Source: Bacillota bacterium (lineage in GTDB: Bacteria; Bacillota; Clostridia; Oscillospirales; Oscillospiraceae). From it: a DNA stretch of 47,735 bases. The number at the start of each line of letters is the position of its first letter. Position 1 is the stretch's first letter. The stretch spans positions 1 through 47,735 of the forward strand of contig JAQYBZ010000027.1 of NCBI GenBank assembly GCA_029003235.1, in the 5' to 3' direction. The position numbers and the translations under genes were made by a program. Shown here piece after piece: positions 1 through 7,091 of the stretch. The notes beneath the pieces were generated by a model. The model was not told the origin of the DNA. It saw only the letters and a list, made by a program, of their open reading frames with translations, and made no database searches.

Positions 1-266
1 ATATCCATATTCTCCAGTTTATCCGTAAAAGCGTCAAAGTCGGCTTCTTCAAAATACAACTCGCTGACTTTGCCGCACCAGCCCAATTCATCGGGCGACA
101 CGCCAATGAATTCCGCCCAGGTTTCGCGTGTTTGCAAGCATATGCCACCGGTCAGTGTGACATTGGCGCCAAAATCCATAATCTTGTGAAGGCCCAATAC
201 TTCCTTGTAAAAAGCAATGGATTTTTCCATGTTCGAAACGACTAACAATGGATTGTTGAATTTCAC
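1..266 (-). CDS. VOC (glyoxalase/bleomycin-resistance) family protein, partial
   Basis: Reading from a GTG at 266 gives VKFNNPLLVVSNMEKSIAFY and continues to the window edge, 88 codons without a stop. The beta-alpha-beta pattern 'NPLLVVSNMEKSIAFYKEVL' followed by 'FGANVTLTGG' is typical of the first half of a vicinal-oxygen-chelate domain (glyoxalase, fosfomycin or bleomycin resistance, or unclassified). The C-terminal part lies outside the window. GTG was chosen because AAGGAAG (279-285) sits 12-13 bases upstream and the frame before it does not fit the family. The substrate cannot be told. Base composition is AT-richer than most of the window, so recent acquisition is possible. Confident in the family, not in the function. 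Confidence 0.7.
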   Translation of the reverse strand, partial: MKFNNPLLVVSNMEKSIAFYKEVLGLHKIMDFGANVTLTGGICLQTRETWAEFIGVSPDELGWCGKVSELYFEEADFDAFTDKLENMD

Positions 267-378
267 CGTGTTTTACACTTCCTTTGCTAAAATATTCTTC
301 AAATGATTTCATCGGTTTTTCGACGAATCGCAAAAAAACAGAAATGGATACTTCATTTTCGATCATTCCCGTCACGAT

Positions 379-757
379 TCAATTGTCCGGTGGGCCATAT
401 CCAATTTGGCGCAACGCCATTCCGACGGAGCTTCTTCGATTGGACGTTTTTTGGGTTTGTATCATGCTGCCGCTGTTTTGAGCAATGGAAGTGCTCATCC
501 GCACCCCGGACGGCACTGCCAAAATCAAGACTTCATTAGTCTGCCGGAGTTGCGGGCCGATTCCACCTCAATTGGATCGCCTTCCTTCAAGAAAAAGGTC
601 GCCAATTGAGCGCTGTTCAAACGATAAAAATCCATAAAAAACCATCTTTCTCCACATTTCGGATCCGCTTCTCCCCTACGCCCGAAAAGTTAAGGCCCAA
701 CCATATTAGCAGAACCATTACGGCAATCCATACAATTTGTATGATTTTAAACTTTGG
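379..757 (-). pseudogene. Possible decayed gene, membrane-anchored N-terminus, frameshifted
   Basis: About 380 bases hold no intact gene. On the minus strand three fragments follow one another in different frames: a membrane-like segment (FKIIQIVWIAVMVLLIWLG, about 685-745), then MDFYRLNSAQLATFFLKEGD from an ATG at 635 that stops at 525, then a frame reading LRQTNEVLILAVPSGVRMST that ends at the stop at 379-381. Joined by two small frameshifts they would form one short protein with an N-terminal membrane anchor. I do not recognise a family. The alternative is chance open frames in non-coding DNA. The stretch is visibly less GC-rich than the rest of the window. Confidence 0.25.
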
Positions 758-759
758 TT

Positions 760-1653
760 TTATCTTTTCTTTTTGAGAAGTACGTTCATCGCGACGTACA
801 GACCGATCGCAATGGCGATGGACGCAATCAGAATGATGTACATGGTATTCAGTTCCACCTTATCGCCGAAGAAGTACAGGTTGCAATCCACACTGTCTTT
901 GATGGCTTCCACCACGGTGTCGGGAAAACGATTGTCCATTTCCTCGAAGACGCCCCGCAACGCGTGATTGCGCAGCAGACTGGTTCCGTAAGTACCCGGC
1001 AGAAAGGAAATGATTTTTTGCAGTCCGTCGGAAAATTGGGAAATCGGCATATAGGCTCCGCAGATGAAGCCGTAACCGGCACTGACGATGGTCCCTACTG
1101 CCGATCCCTGCCCATTGGTAGACAGCGGAAAATTCACGCAGGAGGACAAAGCTGTGCCGAAAAGCACCAGCAAGACCACATCCAGCAGAAGCGCCGCCAC
1201 ATCTCCGACCGTCAGATACCATCCCACATAAGCCAGATATCCGAGGCAAACGCCCGTGGCGAACAGGCAGATCAGCAGGGTGGAAAACAGCGTGGACAGA
1301 TAATAGCTGAGTGCCAGCGTGCTGCTTTTGACCGGTGCAATGGTCAGATCGCGCCGGGCACCGGTGATTTTGTCCTGCACCATCAAAAGATTGGAGCAGA
1401 AAGCCACCGTGACACAGCAGACCGCCAGCAGAGACGAAAACAGCTCGCCGCCCACTGTGGCGCTGATGAGCTTGTCCGCTACGGGAAAGCTGGCGGGTAT
1501 GGCCGATTGAAAGCTGTCCCGGTAGACGTTGCCCAGAAAGGTGACGTACAGAACCAGCAAGATGGCTGGAGTGATAAGGGAGGTAAAAAACATACCCTTA
1601 TCTTTGAAGAACAGCTTGCAGTTTCGCTTGACAAGCGCGCCTAAACCGGTCAT
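760..1653 (-). CDS. ABC-2 type transporter permease
   Basis: This 297-residue integral membrane protein is the permease half of a drug- or lipid-type exporter. An N-terminal cytoplasmic stretch (MTGLGALVKRNCKLFFKDKG) precedes the first membrane segment (TSLITPAILLVLYVTFLG, about 24-41). A long extracytoplasmic loop follows, then a cluster of five hydrophobic segments from about residue 100 to the C-terminus, ending with a KKKR tail. This is the ABC-2/DrrB arrangement. The ATG at 1653 overlaps the stop of the upstream ATPase by four bases, so the two are translationally coupled and almost certainly form one transporter. The substrate is unknown; export of an antimicrobial or a membrane component is typical for the family. 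Confidence 0.87.
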   Translation of the reverse strand: MTGLGALVKRNCKLFFKDKGMFFTSLITPAILLVLYVTFLGNVYRDSFQSAIPASFPVADKLISATVGGELFSSLLAVCCVTVAFCSNLLMVQDKITGARRDLTIAPVKSSTLALSYYLSTLFSTLLICLFATGVCLGYLAYVGWYLTVGDVAALLLDVVLLVLFGTALSSCVNFPLSTNGQGSAVGTIVSAGYGFICGAYMPISQFSDGLQKIISFLPGTYGTSLLRNHALRGVFEEMDNRFPDTVVEAIKDSVDCNLYFFGDKVELNTMYIILIASIAIAIGLYVAMNVLLKKKR

Positions 1654-2564
1654 TTTTCTTCACCCCCGTTGAGCTTTTTGCCGGTGACGGCCAGAAACAC
1701 GTCGTCCATTTTGCCCTTGGTGATCTCATAATCCTGAAACAGCTCCGGCCTCTGCACGATCATGGCCGTGGCAGCCGCCGTGTCCGGAACAGCAATGCGA
1801 TAGGCGTCGCGCAGCGGCTCGTAGGGAGCATCAAGGGCGCGAACCTGCGCCTCAGAAACGCCGTAAAGGGTAATAAAGTCACCGGTATACGTATTTTTCA
1901 GCGTCAGGGGCGTGCCCTCTGCGGCGATCTTGCCCTGTTCCAGGATTACTACATAATCGGCGTCGGCAGCTTCTTCCATGTAATGGGTGGTGAGAAAAAC
2001 GGTCATGTTTTCCTGCCTGCGCAGATCGGTGACCACATCCCACAGCAGCTTCCGCGTCTGGGGATCCAAACCGGTGGTAGGTTCGTCCAGAATCAGGATC
2101 TTCGGCCGGTGCAGCAGCGCCCGGGCAATGTCGATGCGGCGGCGTTGTCCGCCGGAGAGCTTGCCCACCGTGCGCTTTAAGATGGTCGAGAAGTCCAAAA
2201 GCCGGGAAAGCTCCGCCAAACGGGCTTCAAACGCGGCGCCCCGGATGCCGTACAGGGCGGCGCGGCTTTCCAGATTGTCCCGGACGGACAGGGTCATATC
2301 CAGAACGGAATTCTGGAAAACGACGCCCAATTCGCGCTTTACGGCATCCAGTTCCTGTTCGGTGCTTTTGCCGTCGATATACACGCGCCCAGCGTCCTTT
2401 TCCAGTTGGCCGCAGAGAATGGAGATGGTGGTGCTTTTGCCGGCGCCGTTGACGCCGAGAAAGGCAAACAGTTCGCCCTCTTTGACCCGGAAGCTCAAAT
2501 CCGACACGGCCTGCACATCGCCGAAACGCTTGCTGAGATGGTCGATTTCTATGATGTTTCCCAT
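1650..2564 (-). CDS. ABC transporter ATP-binding protein (DrrA-like)
   Basis: The 304-residue ATPase partner of the downstream permease carries Walker A GVNGAGKST (37-45), signature LSGGQ (136-140), Walker B LILDEP (157-162) and a switch histidine in 'FLTTHYMEEA'. After the nucleotide-binding domain a C-terminal extension of about 85 residues resembles the DUF4162-type tail of multidrug exporters such as DrrA. The start is the ATG at 2564, with AGGAGG-like sequence (AGGAGGACTCCT) just upstream. A sigma-A promoter (2643-2671) and two small hairpins in the leader precede it. It probably powers drug or toxin export; the substrate cannot be inferred. Confidence 0.9.
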   Translation of the reverse strand: MGNIIEIDHLSKRFGDVQAVSDLSFRVKEGELFAFLGVNGAGKSTTISILCGQLEKDAGRVYIDGKSTEQELDAVKRELGVVFQNSVLDMTLSVRDNLESRAALYGIRGAAFEARLAELSRLLDFSTILKRTVGKLSGGQRRRIDIARALLHRPKILILDEPTTGLDPQTRKLLWDVVTDLRRQENMTVFLTTHYMEEAADADYVVILEQGKIAAEGTPLTLKNTYTGDFITLYGVSEAQVRALDAPYEPLRDAYRIAVPDTAAATAMIVQRPELFQDYEITKGKMDDVFLAVTGKKLNGGEEK

Positions 2565-2578
2565 AGGAGTCCTCCTGA

Positions 2579-2622
2579 CTGCCGGAACCGGCAGATGCAG
2601 TCAAATGGCCGGTTTCCGGCCA
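2579..2622 (-). promoter_or_regulatory. Tandem GC-rich hairpins in the ABC exporter leader
   Basis: Two perfect 7-bp hairpins lie between promoter and start codon: CTGCCGG-AA-CCGGCAG (2579-2594) and TGGCCGG-TTT-CCGGCCA (2606-2622). The first ends a few bases before the ribosome-binding site. They could modulate translation or attenuate transcription; no T-tract follows, so simple termination is unlikely. Confidence 0.4.
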
Positions 2623-2642
2623 CGGCAGCACAATTTGATACA

Positions 2643-2671
2643 ATTATAACAGACACAAAAGCCATTCTCAA
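2643..2671 (-). promoter_or_regulatory. Sigma-A promoter of the ABC exporter operon
   Basis: On the minus strand TTGAGA (2666-2671), a 17-base spacer and TATAAT (2643-2648) match the vegetative consensus closely. It lies 79 bases upstream of the ATPase start. Confidence 0.75.
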
Positions 2672-2715
2672 CCATTTTTTTCTAAATCGCCGGGAAGTCT
2701 CTGGGCTTTTTGCGC

Positions 2716-2750
2716 AAAAAGCCGGCGCTTTCCGTGGAAAAGCGCCGGCT
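2716..2750 (-). terminator. Intrinsic terminator of pyrF-phosphatase operon
   Basis: The stem GCCGGCGCTT / AAGCGCCGGC (2721-2730 with 2740-2749) has a 9-base loop and is followed on the minus strand by TTTTT (2716-2720). It begins 10 bases past the stop of the phosphatase-acetyltransferase gene. Confidence 0.8.
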
Positions 2751-2759
2751 GCATATTGC

Positions 2760-3794
2760 TTAAAGCTGTGCCGGGGGAACTTCGATGGCGAGGCGGCAGT
2801 ACGCCGTACCCGCCTCCTGGGTGATTTCCGCGCCGTGGCGCTCCAGAAAACGCAGGGCGGTCGAGCATTGGCCGGGGACGGTGAGATACAGCGCCTTGCC
2901 GCCGGCGTTTCTGGCGGCGCTGACGCCGCAGCCCAAAAGCTGATCGCCCATGCGCATATGGCGCTGCTCCGGAATCAGGTAAAGGCACGACAGCTCCGGC
3001 CGGGAATCCTGTACGTTCATGGACAGATAGCCAACGGGCTTGTCCGAGAGCATGGCGATCTGGGTATCGTGCCCCTGCCGGGGCAGAAATTCCGGGTCAT
3101 AGAGGGCGGCATCGGCCTCGGTGGCCGGGCGGAACCACAGGTTAAAGTCCCGCTTTCCCCGCCACCAGCGCTGGTGGGCAAAGGTGGAGATCTCGTCTGT
3201 CAGATGGGAATTGTCGTACAGGAACTGGTAAGAGAAGGTTCCGTTGTCGTATTGAAGCAGGCTCACGCCCGTGTTGTCGCAGTGACCGCAGCCCTCCATG
3301 GTGTCACCAAACATGGCGCGGAACGACCAGTCGGAGACACAGCCGTGGGTGAAGACGGCAATGGTCCTGCCGTCATTTTGCCGGGCAACTTCGGTCAGCG
3401 CGTCGGTAAAGCGGCGGTAAAAGTCCTTGTAGTCCTCCGCTCCGACGATATGCCAGCGTGGGATGTCGTGGTTAAACAGACGCATCTGGGGAAGCTCAAA
3501 GTGTTCCAGATGCCCAAAAGGCAGATCCTCCCAGCGGCCAAAATAGACCTCCCGAAAGCGGGGATCTGTGTGCAGGGGCAGGTGCTTGGGCAGATACAGC
3601 GCCTTTGCCGTCTCGCGGGTACGGAACAGGTCACTGGCGTATACGGCGTCGATCGGTACGTTCTCGAAGCGCTTTTCCAGCGCGGCAATCTGCCGGTAGC
3701 CGTTTTTGGTGATGAGGGAATTATAGTGCCCGTGGATTCTGCGGTAGATGTTTCCCTCGGCTTCTCCGTGGCGGATAACATAAATATGTGTCAT
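2760..3794 (-). CDS. Histidine phosphatase-GNAT acetyltransferase fusion protein
   Basis: This 344-residue two-domain protein starts with a histidine phosphatase (phosphoglycerate-mutase-like) domain. The phosphate-accepting RHGE is at residues 8-11, an arginine lies in 'SDLFRTRETAK', and the second catalytic histidine is in 'IAVFTHGC'. From about residue 205 a GNAT-like fold follows, with 'YLSMNVQDSRPELSCLYLIP' and 'RMGDQLLGCGVSAARNAGG', the latter resembling the acetyl-CoA pyrophosphate loop. The ATG at 3794 is one base after the pyrF stop, so the two genes are co-transcribed and end at the terminator at 2716-2750. Phosphatases of this type dephosphorylate small metabolites; what the acetyltransferase half modifies is unknown. 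Confidence 0.8.
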   Translation of the reverse strand: MTHIYVIRHGEAEGNIYRRIHGHYNSLITKNGYRQIAALEKRFENVPIDAVYASDLFRTRETAKALYLPKHLPLHTDPRFREVYFGRWEDLPFGHLEHFELPQMRLFNHDIPRWHIVGAEDYKDFYRRFTDALTEVARQNDGRTIAVFTHGCVSDWSFRAMFGDTMEGCGHCDNTGVSLLQYDNGTFSYQFLYDNSHLTDEISTFAHQRWWRGKRDFNLWFRPATEADAALYDPEFLPRQGHDTQIAMLSDKPVGYLSMNVQDSRPELSCLYLIPEQRHMRMGDQLLGCGVSAARNAGGKALYLTVPGQCSTALRFLERHGAEITQEAGTAYCRLAIEVPPAQL

Positions 3795-3795
3795 T

Positions 3796-4725
3796 TTATT
3801 GCACTCTTACAAATTTCAGAATATCGTCCCGCATTTTCTCGGCGGCGGCTCTTGCGGCGGCGCGGTAGTTGCGTCCGTCGGATTGCGCGTCTTTTTTCCA
3901 TGCCGCAATGATGCTCCGGGAGGCGGAAATAATGGCGCCGTGGCCGTAGATGTCAAAGGCGTGCTGCACATTTTTGGCAGTGCCGCCCTGGGCGCCGTAG
4001 CCGGGAACCATGAAAAACAGCCGGTCGTATTTTGCACGCAGAGTCTGCAGATCATAGGGATGGGTCGCGCCCACCACGGCGATGATCTCAGAGTATCCGT
4101 TTTTGCCGAACAGGCCGTTGCTCCAGCGCATGGCCAGGTCTGCCATGGCCGTGTGTACTACCCGATCGCCCGCAATGAGATCCTGTAATTCCCGGGAGGA
4201 CTTGTTGGAGGTCTTGATCAGCAGGAAAATGTTCTTTTGGCTGTTGTCCTGCAAATAGGGGAGGAAGGGTTTGATCCCGTCGCTGCCCAGATAACCGTTG
4301 ACCGTAATGGCGTCGCAGGTGTAGGGGCAGAAAATCTCGCCTCTGGCCTCGATCTGGCCGAACATGGCTTTGGCGTAGATTTCCGCAATGTTGCCAACAT
4401 CGCCGCGCATGCTGTCCAGCAGAACATAGTAGTCCAGCTCTTTGGCGTAGGACAGCAGCTCCTGCATGACTTTGACGCCCTCGTAGCCCAGAGCCTCAAA
4501 GCAGGCGCTTTGGATCTTTACCGCCGGAACCACGTCCGTCAGCTCGTCCAGAAGCCCCATGCAGTAGGCGCGATAAGCCTCGGCAATGCCGCGCAGGGTG
4601 GGGCCGTACTGGGCGTAGGCTTCATTGAACAGATGCTCCGGAACCACCTCCGGCGTGGGGTCAAGTCCCACCATGGAGGGGTTTTTCAGCTTACGGATCT
4701 TTGCCTGTAAAACATCGACTGACAT
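3796..4725 (-). CDS. pyrF: Orotidine-5'-phosphate decarboxylase (type 2), catalytic Lys replaced
   Basis: OMP decarboxylase makes UMP in pyrimidine synthesis. The 309-residue protein has the long type-2 form: 'MVGLDPTPE' with Asp22, 'VVPAVKIQSACFEALG' with Lys70, 'CDAITVNGYLGSDG', and phosphate-binding 'MVPGYGAQGG' near the C-terminus. The family's DxKxxD active-site motif reads D104-S-M106-R-G-D109, so both aspartates are present but the proton-donating lysine is methionine. I read this in the bases at 4401-4415 (CATGCTGTC on the + strand). Either this lineage uses a variant active site or the protein has diverged in function. The downstream phosphatase gene follows after one base. The start ATG has AAGGATG upstream. 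Confidence 0.8.
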   Translation of the reverse strand: MSVDVLQAKIRKLKNPSMVGLDPTPEVVPEHLFNEAYAQYGPTLRGIAEAYRAYCMGLLDELTDVVPAVKIQSACFEALGYEGVKVMQELLSYAKELDYYVLLDSMRGDVGNIAEIYAKAMFGQIEARGEIFCPYTCDAITVNGYLGSDGIKPFLPYLQDNSQKNIFLLIKTSNKSSRELQDLIAGDRVVHTAMADLAMRWSNGLFGKNGYSEIIAVVGATHPYDLQTLRAKYDRLFFMVPGYGAQGGTAKNVQHAFDIYGHGAIISASRSIIAAWKKDAQSDGRNYRAAARAAAEKMRDDILKFVRVQ

Positions 4726-4757
4726 ACAAACACATCCTTTGCACAGGGTACGAACTT

Positions 4758-4786
4758 ATTATATCAGAAAATGTCCAAACAGGACA
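4758..4786 (-). promoter_or_regulatory. pyrF promoter with internal palindrome
   Basis: A perfect -10 TATAAT (4758-4763, minus strand) is preceded at 17 bases by a poor -35 (TGTCCT, 4781-4786). Between and over these lies the palindrome TGTCC-AAACA-GGACA (4772-4786). TGTCC and GGACA recur farther apart at about 4814-4841. A weak -35 covered by a palindrome suggests an operator, possibly for an activator or repressor. Confidence 0.45.
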
Positions 4787-4881
4787 GAGTTTTTTCAAGT
4801 TTTTTCAAAAATGTCCTCTATTTTCACAGAACAAGCGGACAAATTTCGGGCATACTAGCCACGAGAGGAGTGAAACGACAG

Positions 4882-5040
4882 ATGAAAACCTTTGTTTTGG
4901 CATTGGGCGCCGGCATGGTGGCCGGTGCGACGGTGGCATTGATGCTGCCGAAGAACTGCGCGGTTCGCCGAGTGACGCAGCAGGCGGCGGACAAGCTGGA
5001 AGACGCCGTGCAAAAGGCAACGGGCTGCACCTGCAACTGA
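4882..5040 (+). CDS. Small membrane protein (YtxH-like)
   Basis: This 52-residue protein starts with MKTFVLALGAGMVAGATVAL, one membrane segment with a glycine/alanine small-residue face. A charged amphipathic stretch follows (RRVTQQAADKLEDAVQKATG), ending in a CTCN tail. That layout resembles YtxH/gas-vesicle-type small membrane proteins of Firmicutes. The ATG at 4882 follows GAGAGGAGTG at a good spacing; a longer upstream reading would run through the intergenic promoter region and is rejected. It is divergent from pyrF. A short CCGGCC/GGCCGG hairpin (5041-5056) follows the stop but lacks a T-tract. Function unknown. Confidence 0.6.
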   Translation: MKTFVLALGAGMVAGATVALMLPKNCAVRRVTQQAADKLEDAVQKATGCTCN

Positions 5041-5127
5041 TCCGGCCAGTGGCCGGCCTCCCTCAGCCGGGGCAACCCGGCGTACATCTGCGGCGGGTCA
5101 GACCGCCGTATTCTTTGCGGCAAAGCC

Positions 5128-5492
5128 CTAATTTTGAATCTCTCCCGCCCACTTGAAGGCAAATTTTGCAACGACAACAGCGATGATCTCCCGGCCGATC
5201 ATGACGCCGGCAAAGCACTCAAAGAATTTGATCAGAATTTTATACCACAAAGTGTCGGTCACGTCCTGGGTGACGACACCTGCAAGATCGGGGCCGAAAA
5301 CGATACCTGCAATCAGCCAGCCGAGGATTGCCGGCAGCTTTCCCTTTGATACCGGCTTTCCACAGGCCACGGCGGCGCAATGGAAAAGCTGTGCTTTGAT
5401 ATTTTTAGTTTTTCGGCCAGCGTGTCCACGGAAAAGCGAAGACCCTCCTGCCGTAGGCTTTCAATGGATGCCTGAATAATCTTTTCTCGCAT
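5128..5492 (-). pseudogene. Deletion scar: TetR regulator N-terminus joined to a cation/proton antiporter fragment
   Basis: From the ATG at 5492 the frame reads MREKIIQASIESLRQEGL then FSVDTLAEKLKISK, the start of a TetR-type helix-turn-helix domain, and then loses similarity at about 5395. Directly downstream another frame reads GKLPAILGWLIAGIVFGP, 'FFECFAGVMIGREII', the N-terminal membrane region of a Kef/CPA2-type cation/proton antiporter, which stops at 5128-5130 after roughly 90 residues. Such antiporters are normally about 400 residues or more. The simplest reading is a deletion that removed the rest of the regulator and the start and end of the antiporter. The promoter and operator upstream (5494-5551) are intact, so the scar may still be transcribed. 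Confidence 0.6.
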
Positions 5493-5493
5493 A

Positions 5494-5551
5494 CGGAAAC
5501 GAAAGCACCCTTTTTCGTTTCCGTTATAGGACGCTGCACACCCGTTGTCAA
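5494..5551 (-). promoter_or_regulatory. Promoter and 11-bp palindromic operator of the TetR remnant
   Basis: On the minus strand TTGACA (5546-5551), 17 bases, TATAAC (5523-5528). Overlapping the start region is a perfect 11-bp inverted repeat, CGGAAACGAAA (5494-5504) and TTTCGTTTCCG (5513-5523), with 8 bases between arms. This is the geometry expected for an autoregulated TetR operator, while the regulator itself is broken here. Confidence 0.7.
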
Positions 5552-5600
5552 TTCCCTACAGCGATCTTTGCCTTTTTTACACAGAATCCGTATCCGGCTG

Positions 5601-5632
5601 AAAAAACCGGAGCAGGCCTTTGCCTGCTCCGG
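5601..5632 (-). terminator. Terminator of the molybdenum operon
   Basis: Perfect 11-bp stem CCGGAGCAGGC / GCCTGCTCCGG (5607-5617, 5622-5632) with a 4-base loop, followed on the minus strand by TTTTTT (5601-5606). It lies 16 bases past the stop of the mogA-moaE fusion. Confidence 0.9.
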
Positions 5633-5647
5633 TAAATGACGGTTTGT

Positions 5648-6553
5648 TCAGACGGGCGCGTCAGAAAGCTCCGTCTCAGTCACACAGTCCGATTTGATTT
5701 TTCCCACCAGAAATTGCAGAGCGTCCACCACATGGGGGCGGATGTCGCCGCCCACCAGGACGTACATAATATCGTCTCCCACATTGAGTACGCCCCGGTT
5801 GAGCCAGGTACGCACATAGTACACGCCCTCCATGGCGCAGGTCTGCTCCACAGCCGCCGCCACTTTATCCGCGTCGTAGGAAAACTCCATGGCGCGGACG
5901 ACGGGGAGCGCCGCAGCGCCCTGCCGCACCTGGGCTTTGGGCGTCTGACGGACTACGCCGTTGTGGAACAGATACATCCCCACATTCCCGGCAGAGGGGT
6001 CTGCCTTTGCCTCTTTGAGCCATGTGTCCATGGAGGGGGGAGCAGTTTTCTGCTCTGCCGGTGGGGCACAGTCGGCGGAACCGCCGGAGCTGAGCATATC
6101 CAGTCCGTGGCCGATGGCGGAAAGAACGGCGTTCAGGTTTTCTCTGGACGCTTTTTCACTGCCGGGCAGATTGACGATCAACGTCCTGCCCCGAATTCCC
6201 GCCACGCTGCGGGAAAGACAGCCCCGGGGGGTGATACGCAGGCTCTCCGCCCGCATGGCTTCCGGGATTCCTCTGGTTTCCCGGTCGATCACGGCAAGGG
6301 TGGCCTCCGGCGTCACGTCACGGGGAGAAAAACCCGTGCCGCCGGTGGTGAGTACGAGGGGAAGCTTCATCTCATCGGCACATTTAATCAGTTCGGCCTG
6401 AATCTGCCCGACCTCGTCGGGCACCAGCGCCGTGTAGGCAATTTCATAACCCGCCTGCCGGAGCATGGCGCACAAAGCCGGACCGCTGGTGTCTGTACGC
6501 TCACCGCGAAAGCCCTTATCGCTGACTGTAATCACTGCCGCCATATAGCTCAT
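5648..6553 (-). CDS. MogA/MoaB-MoaE-like fusion, molybdenum cofactor synthesis
   Basis: The 301-residue protein has an N-terminal MogA/MoaB domain (about 1-165) with 'VITVSDKGFRGERTDTSGP' and 'LTTGGTGFSPRDVTPEAT', which adenylylates molybdopterin. The C-terminal domain (about 195-301) resembles MoaE, the catalytic subunit of molybdopterin synthase: 'RGVLNVGDDIMYVLVGGDIR' and 'VDALQFLVGKIKSD'. MoaE residues look altered: the HRxG histidine is Asn, and the WKKE-type lysine near the end reads 'CVTETEL'. No moaD is nearby. The start is the ATG at 6553, overlapping the moaC stop by four bases; a longer reading would extend into moaC. Last gene of the operon, ending at the 5601-5632 terminator. Confidence 0.8.
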   Translation of the reverse strand: MSYMAAVITVSDKGFRGERTDTSGPALCAMLRQAGYEIAYTALVPDEVGQIQAELIKCADEMKLPLVLTTGGTGFSPRDVTPEATLAVIDRETRGIPEAMRAESLRITPRGCLSRSVAGIRGRTLIVNLPGSEKASRENLNAVLSAIGHGLDMLSSGGSADCAPPAEQKTAPPSMDTWLKEAKADPSAGNVGMYLFHNGVVRQTPKAQVRQGAAALPVVRAMEFSYDADKVAAAVEQTCAMEGVYYVRTWLNRGVLNVGDDIMYVLVGGDIRPHVVDALQFLVGKIKSDCVTETELSDAPV

Positions 6554-7044
6554 AGCGATTCCTCCCTGTGAAAATCTCCGTGGACGCCGCCGGTCTTCTC
6601 CAGCAGGCGCAGATTCGTGATGACCATGTCTTTCTGAACGGCCTTGCACATATCATACACCGTCAGCGCTGCCACGGAGGCGGCGGTAAGGGCCTCCATT
6701 TCCACGCCTGTTCTGCCCTCGCAGGACACGCTGGCGCGGATATCCACGGCAAGGCGGGCTTCATCCAGAGAAAGGTGCAGATCGACGCCGCTGATCGAGA
6801 TGGGGTGACACATGGGGATCAGCTCCGGCGTTCTTTTTGCGCCCATGACGCCTGCGATCTGCGCCACCGTGAGCACGTCGCCCTTTTTCATACCGCCGGT
6901 GCGAATGAGGTCAAAGGTCTCCCGGCTGACCAGCACGGAAACCTGGGCGGTAGCGGTACGGTGGGTGACGTCCTTTTCTCCGACGTTTACCATTTTTGCC
7001 CGTCCCTCCCGGTTAAAATGCGTAAAATCCTCTGCATTTTTCAT
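6550..7044 (-). CDS. moaC: Cyclic pyranopterin monophosphate synthase MoaC
   Basis: This 164-residue protein works after MoaA in making cyclic pyranopterin monophosphate for molybdenum cofactor. It shows the family hallmarks 'MVNVGEKDVTHRTATAQ', 'GDVLTVAQIAGVMGAKRT', 'ELIPMCHPISISGVDLHL', 'GRTGVEMEALTAASVAALTVYDMCKA' and a C-terminal 'LLEKTGGVHGDF'. Length matches the family (about 160). The ATG at 7044 has AGGAG 11 bases upstream; the GTG at 7056 would sit directly against the ribosome-binding site and is less likely. It follows moaA by 47 bases and overlaps the mogA-moaE start. Confidence 0.95.
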   Translation of the reverse strand: MKNAEDFTHFNREGRAKMVNVGEKDVTHRTATAQVSVLVSRETFDLIRTGGMKKGDVLTVAQIAGVMGAKRTPELIPMCHPISISGVDLHLSLDEARLAVDIRASVSCEGRTGVEMEALTAASVAALTVYDMCKAVQKDMVITNLRLLEKTGGVHGDFHREESL

Positions 7045-7091
7045 GCGGCGGCACACTCCTTTCCGCCCTGTGGGCGCTGCTCCGGCGGGCT

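Noticed and set aside
5041..5056. Terminator after the small membrane protein
   Set aside because: A 6-bp GC stem exists but no T-tract follows, so termination is not supported.
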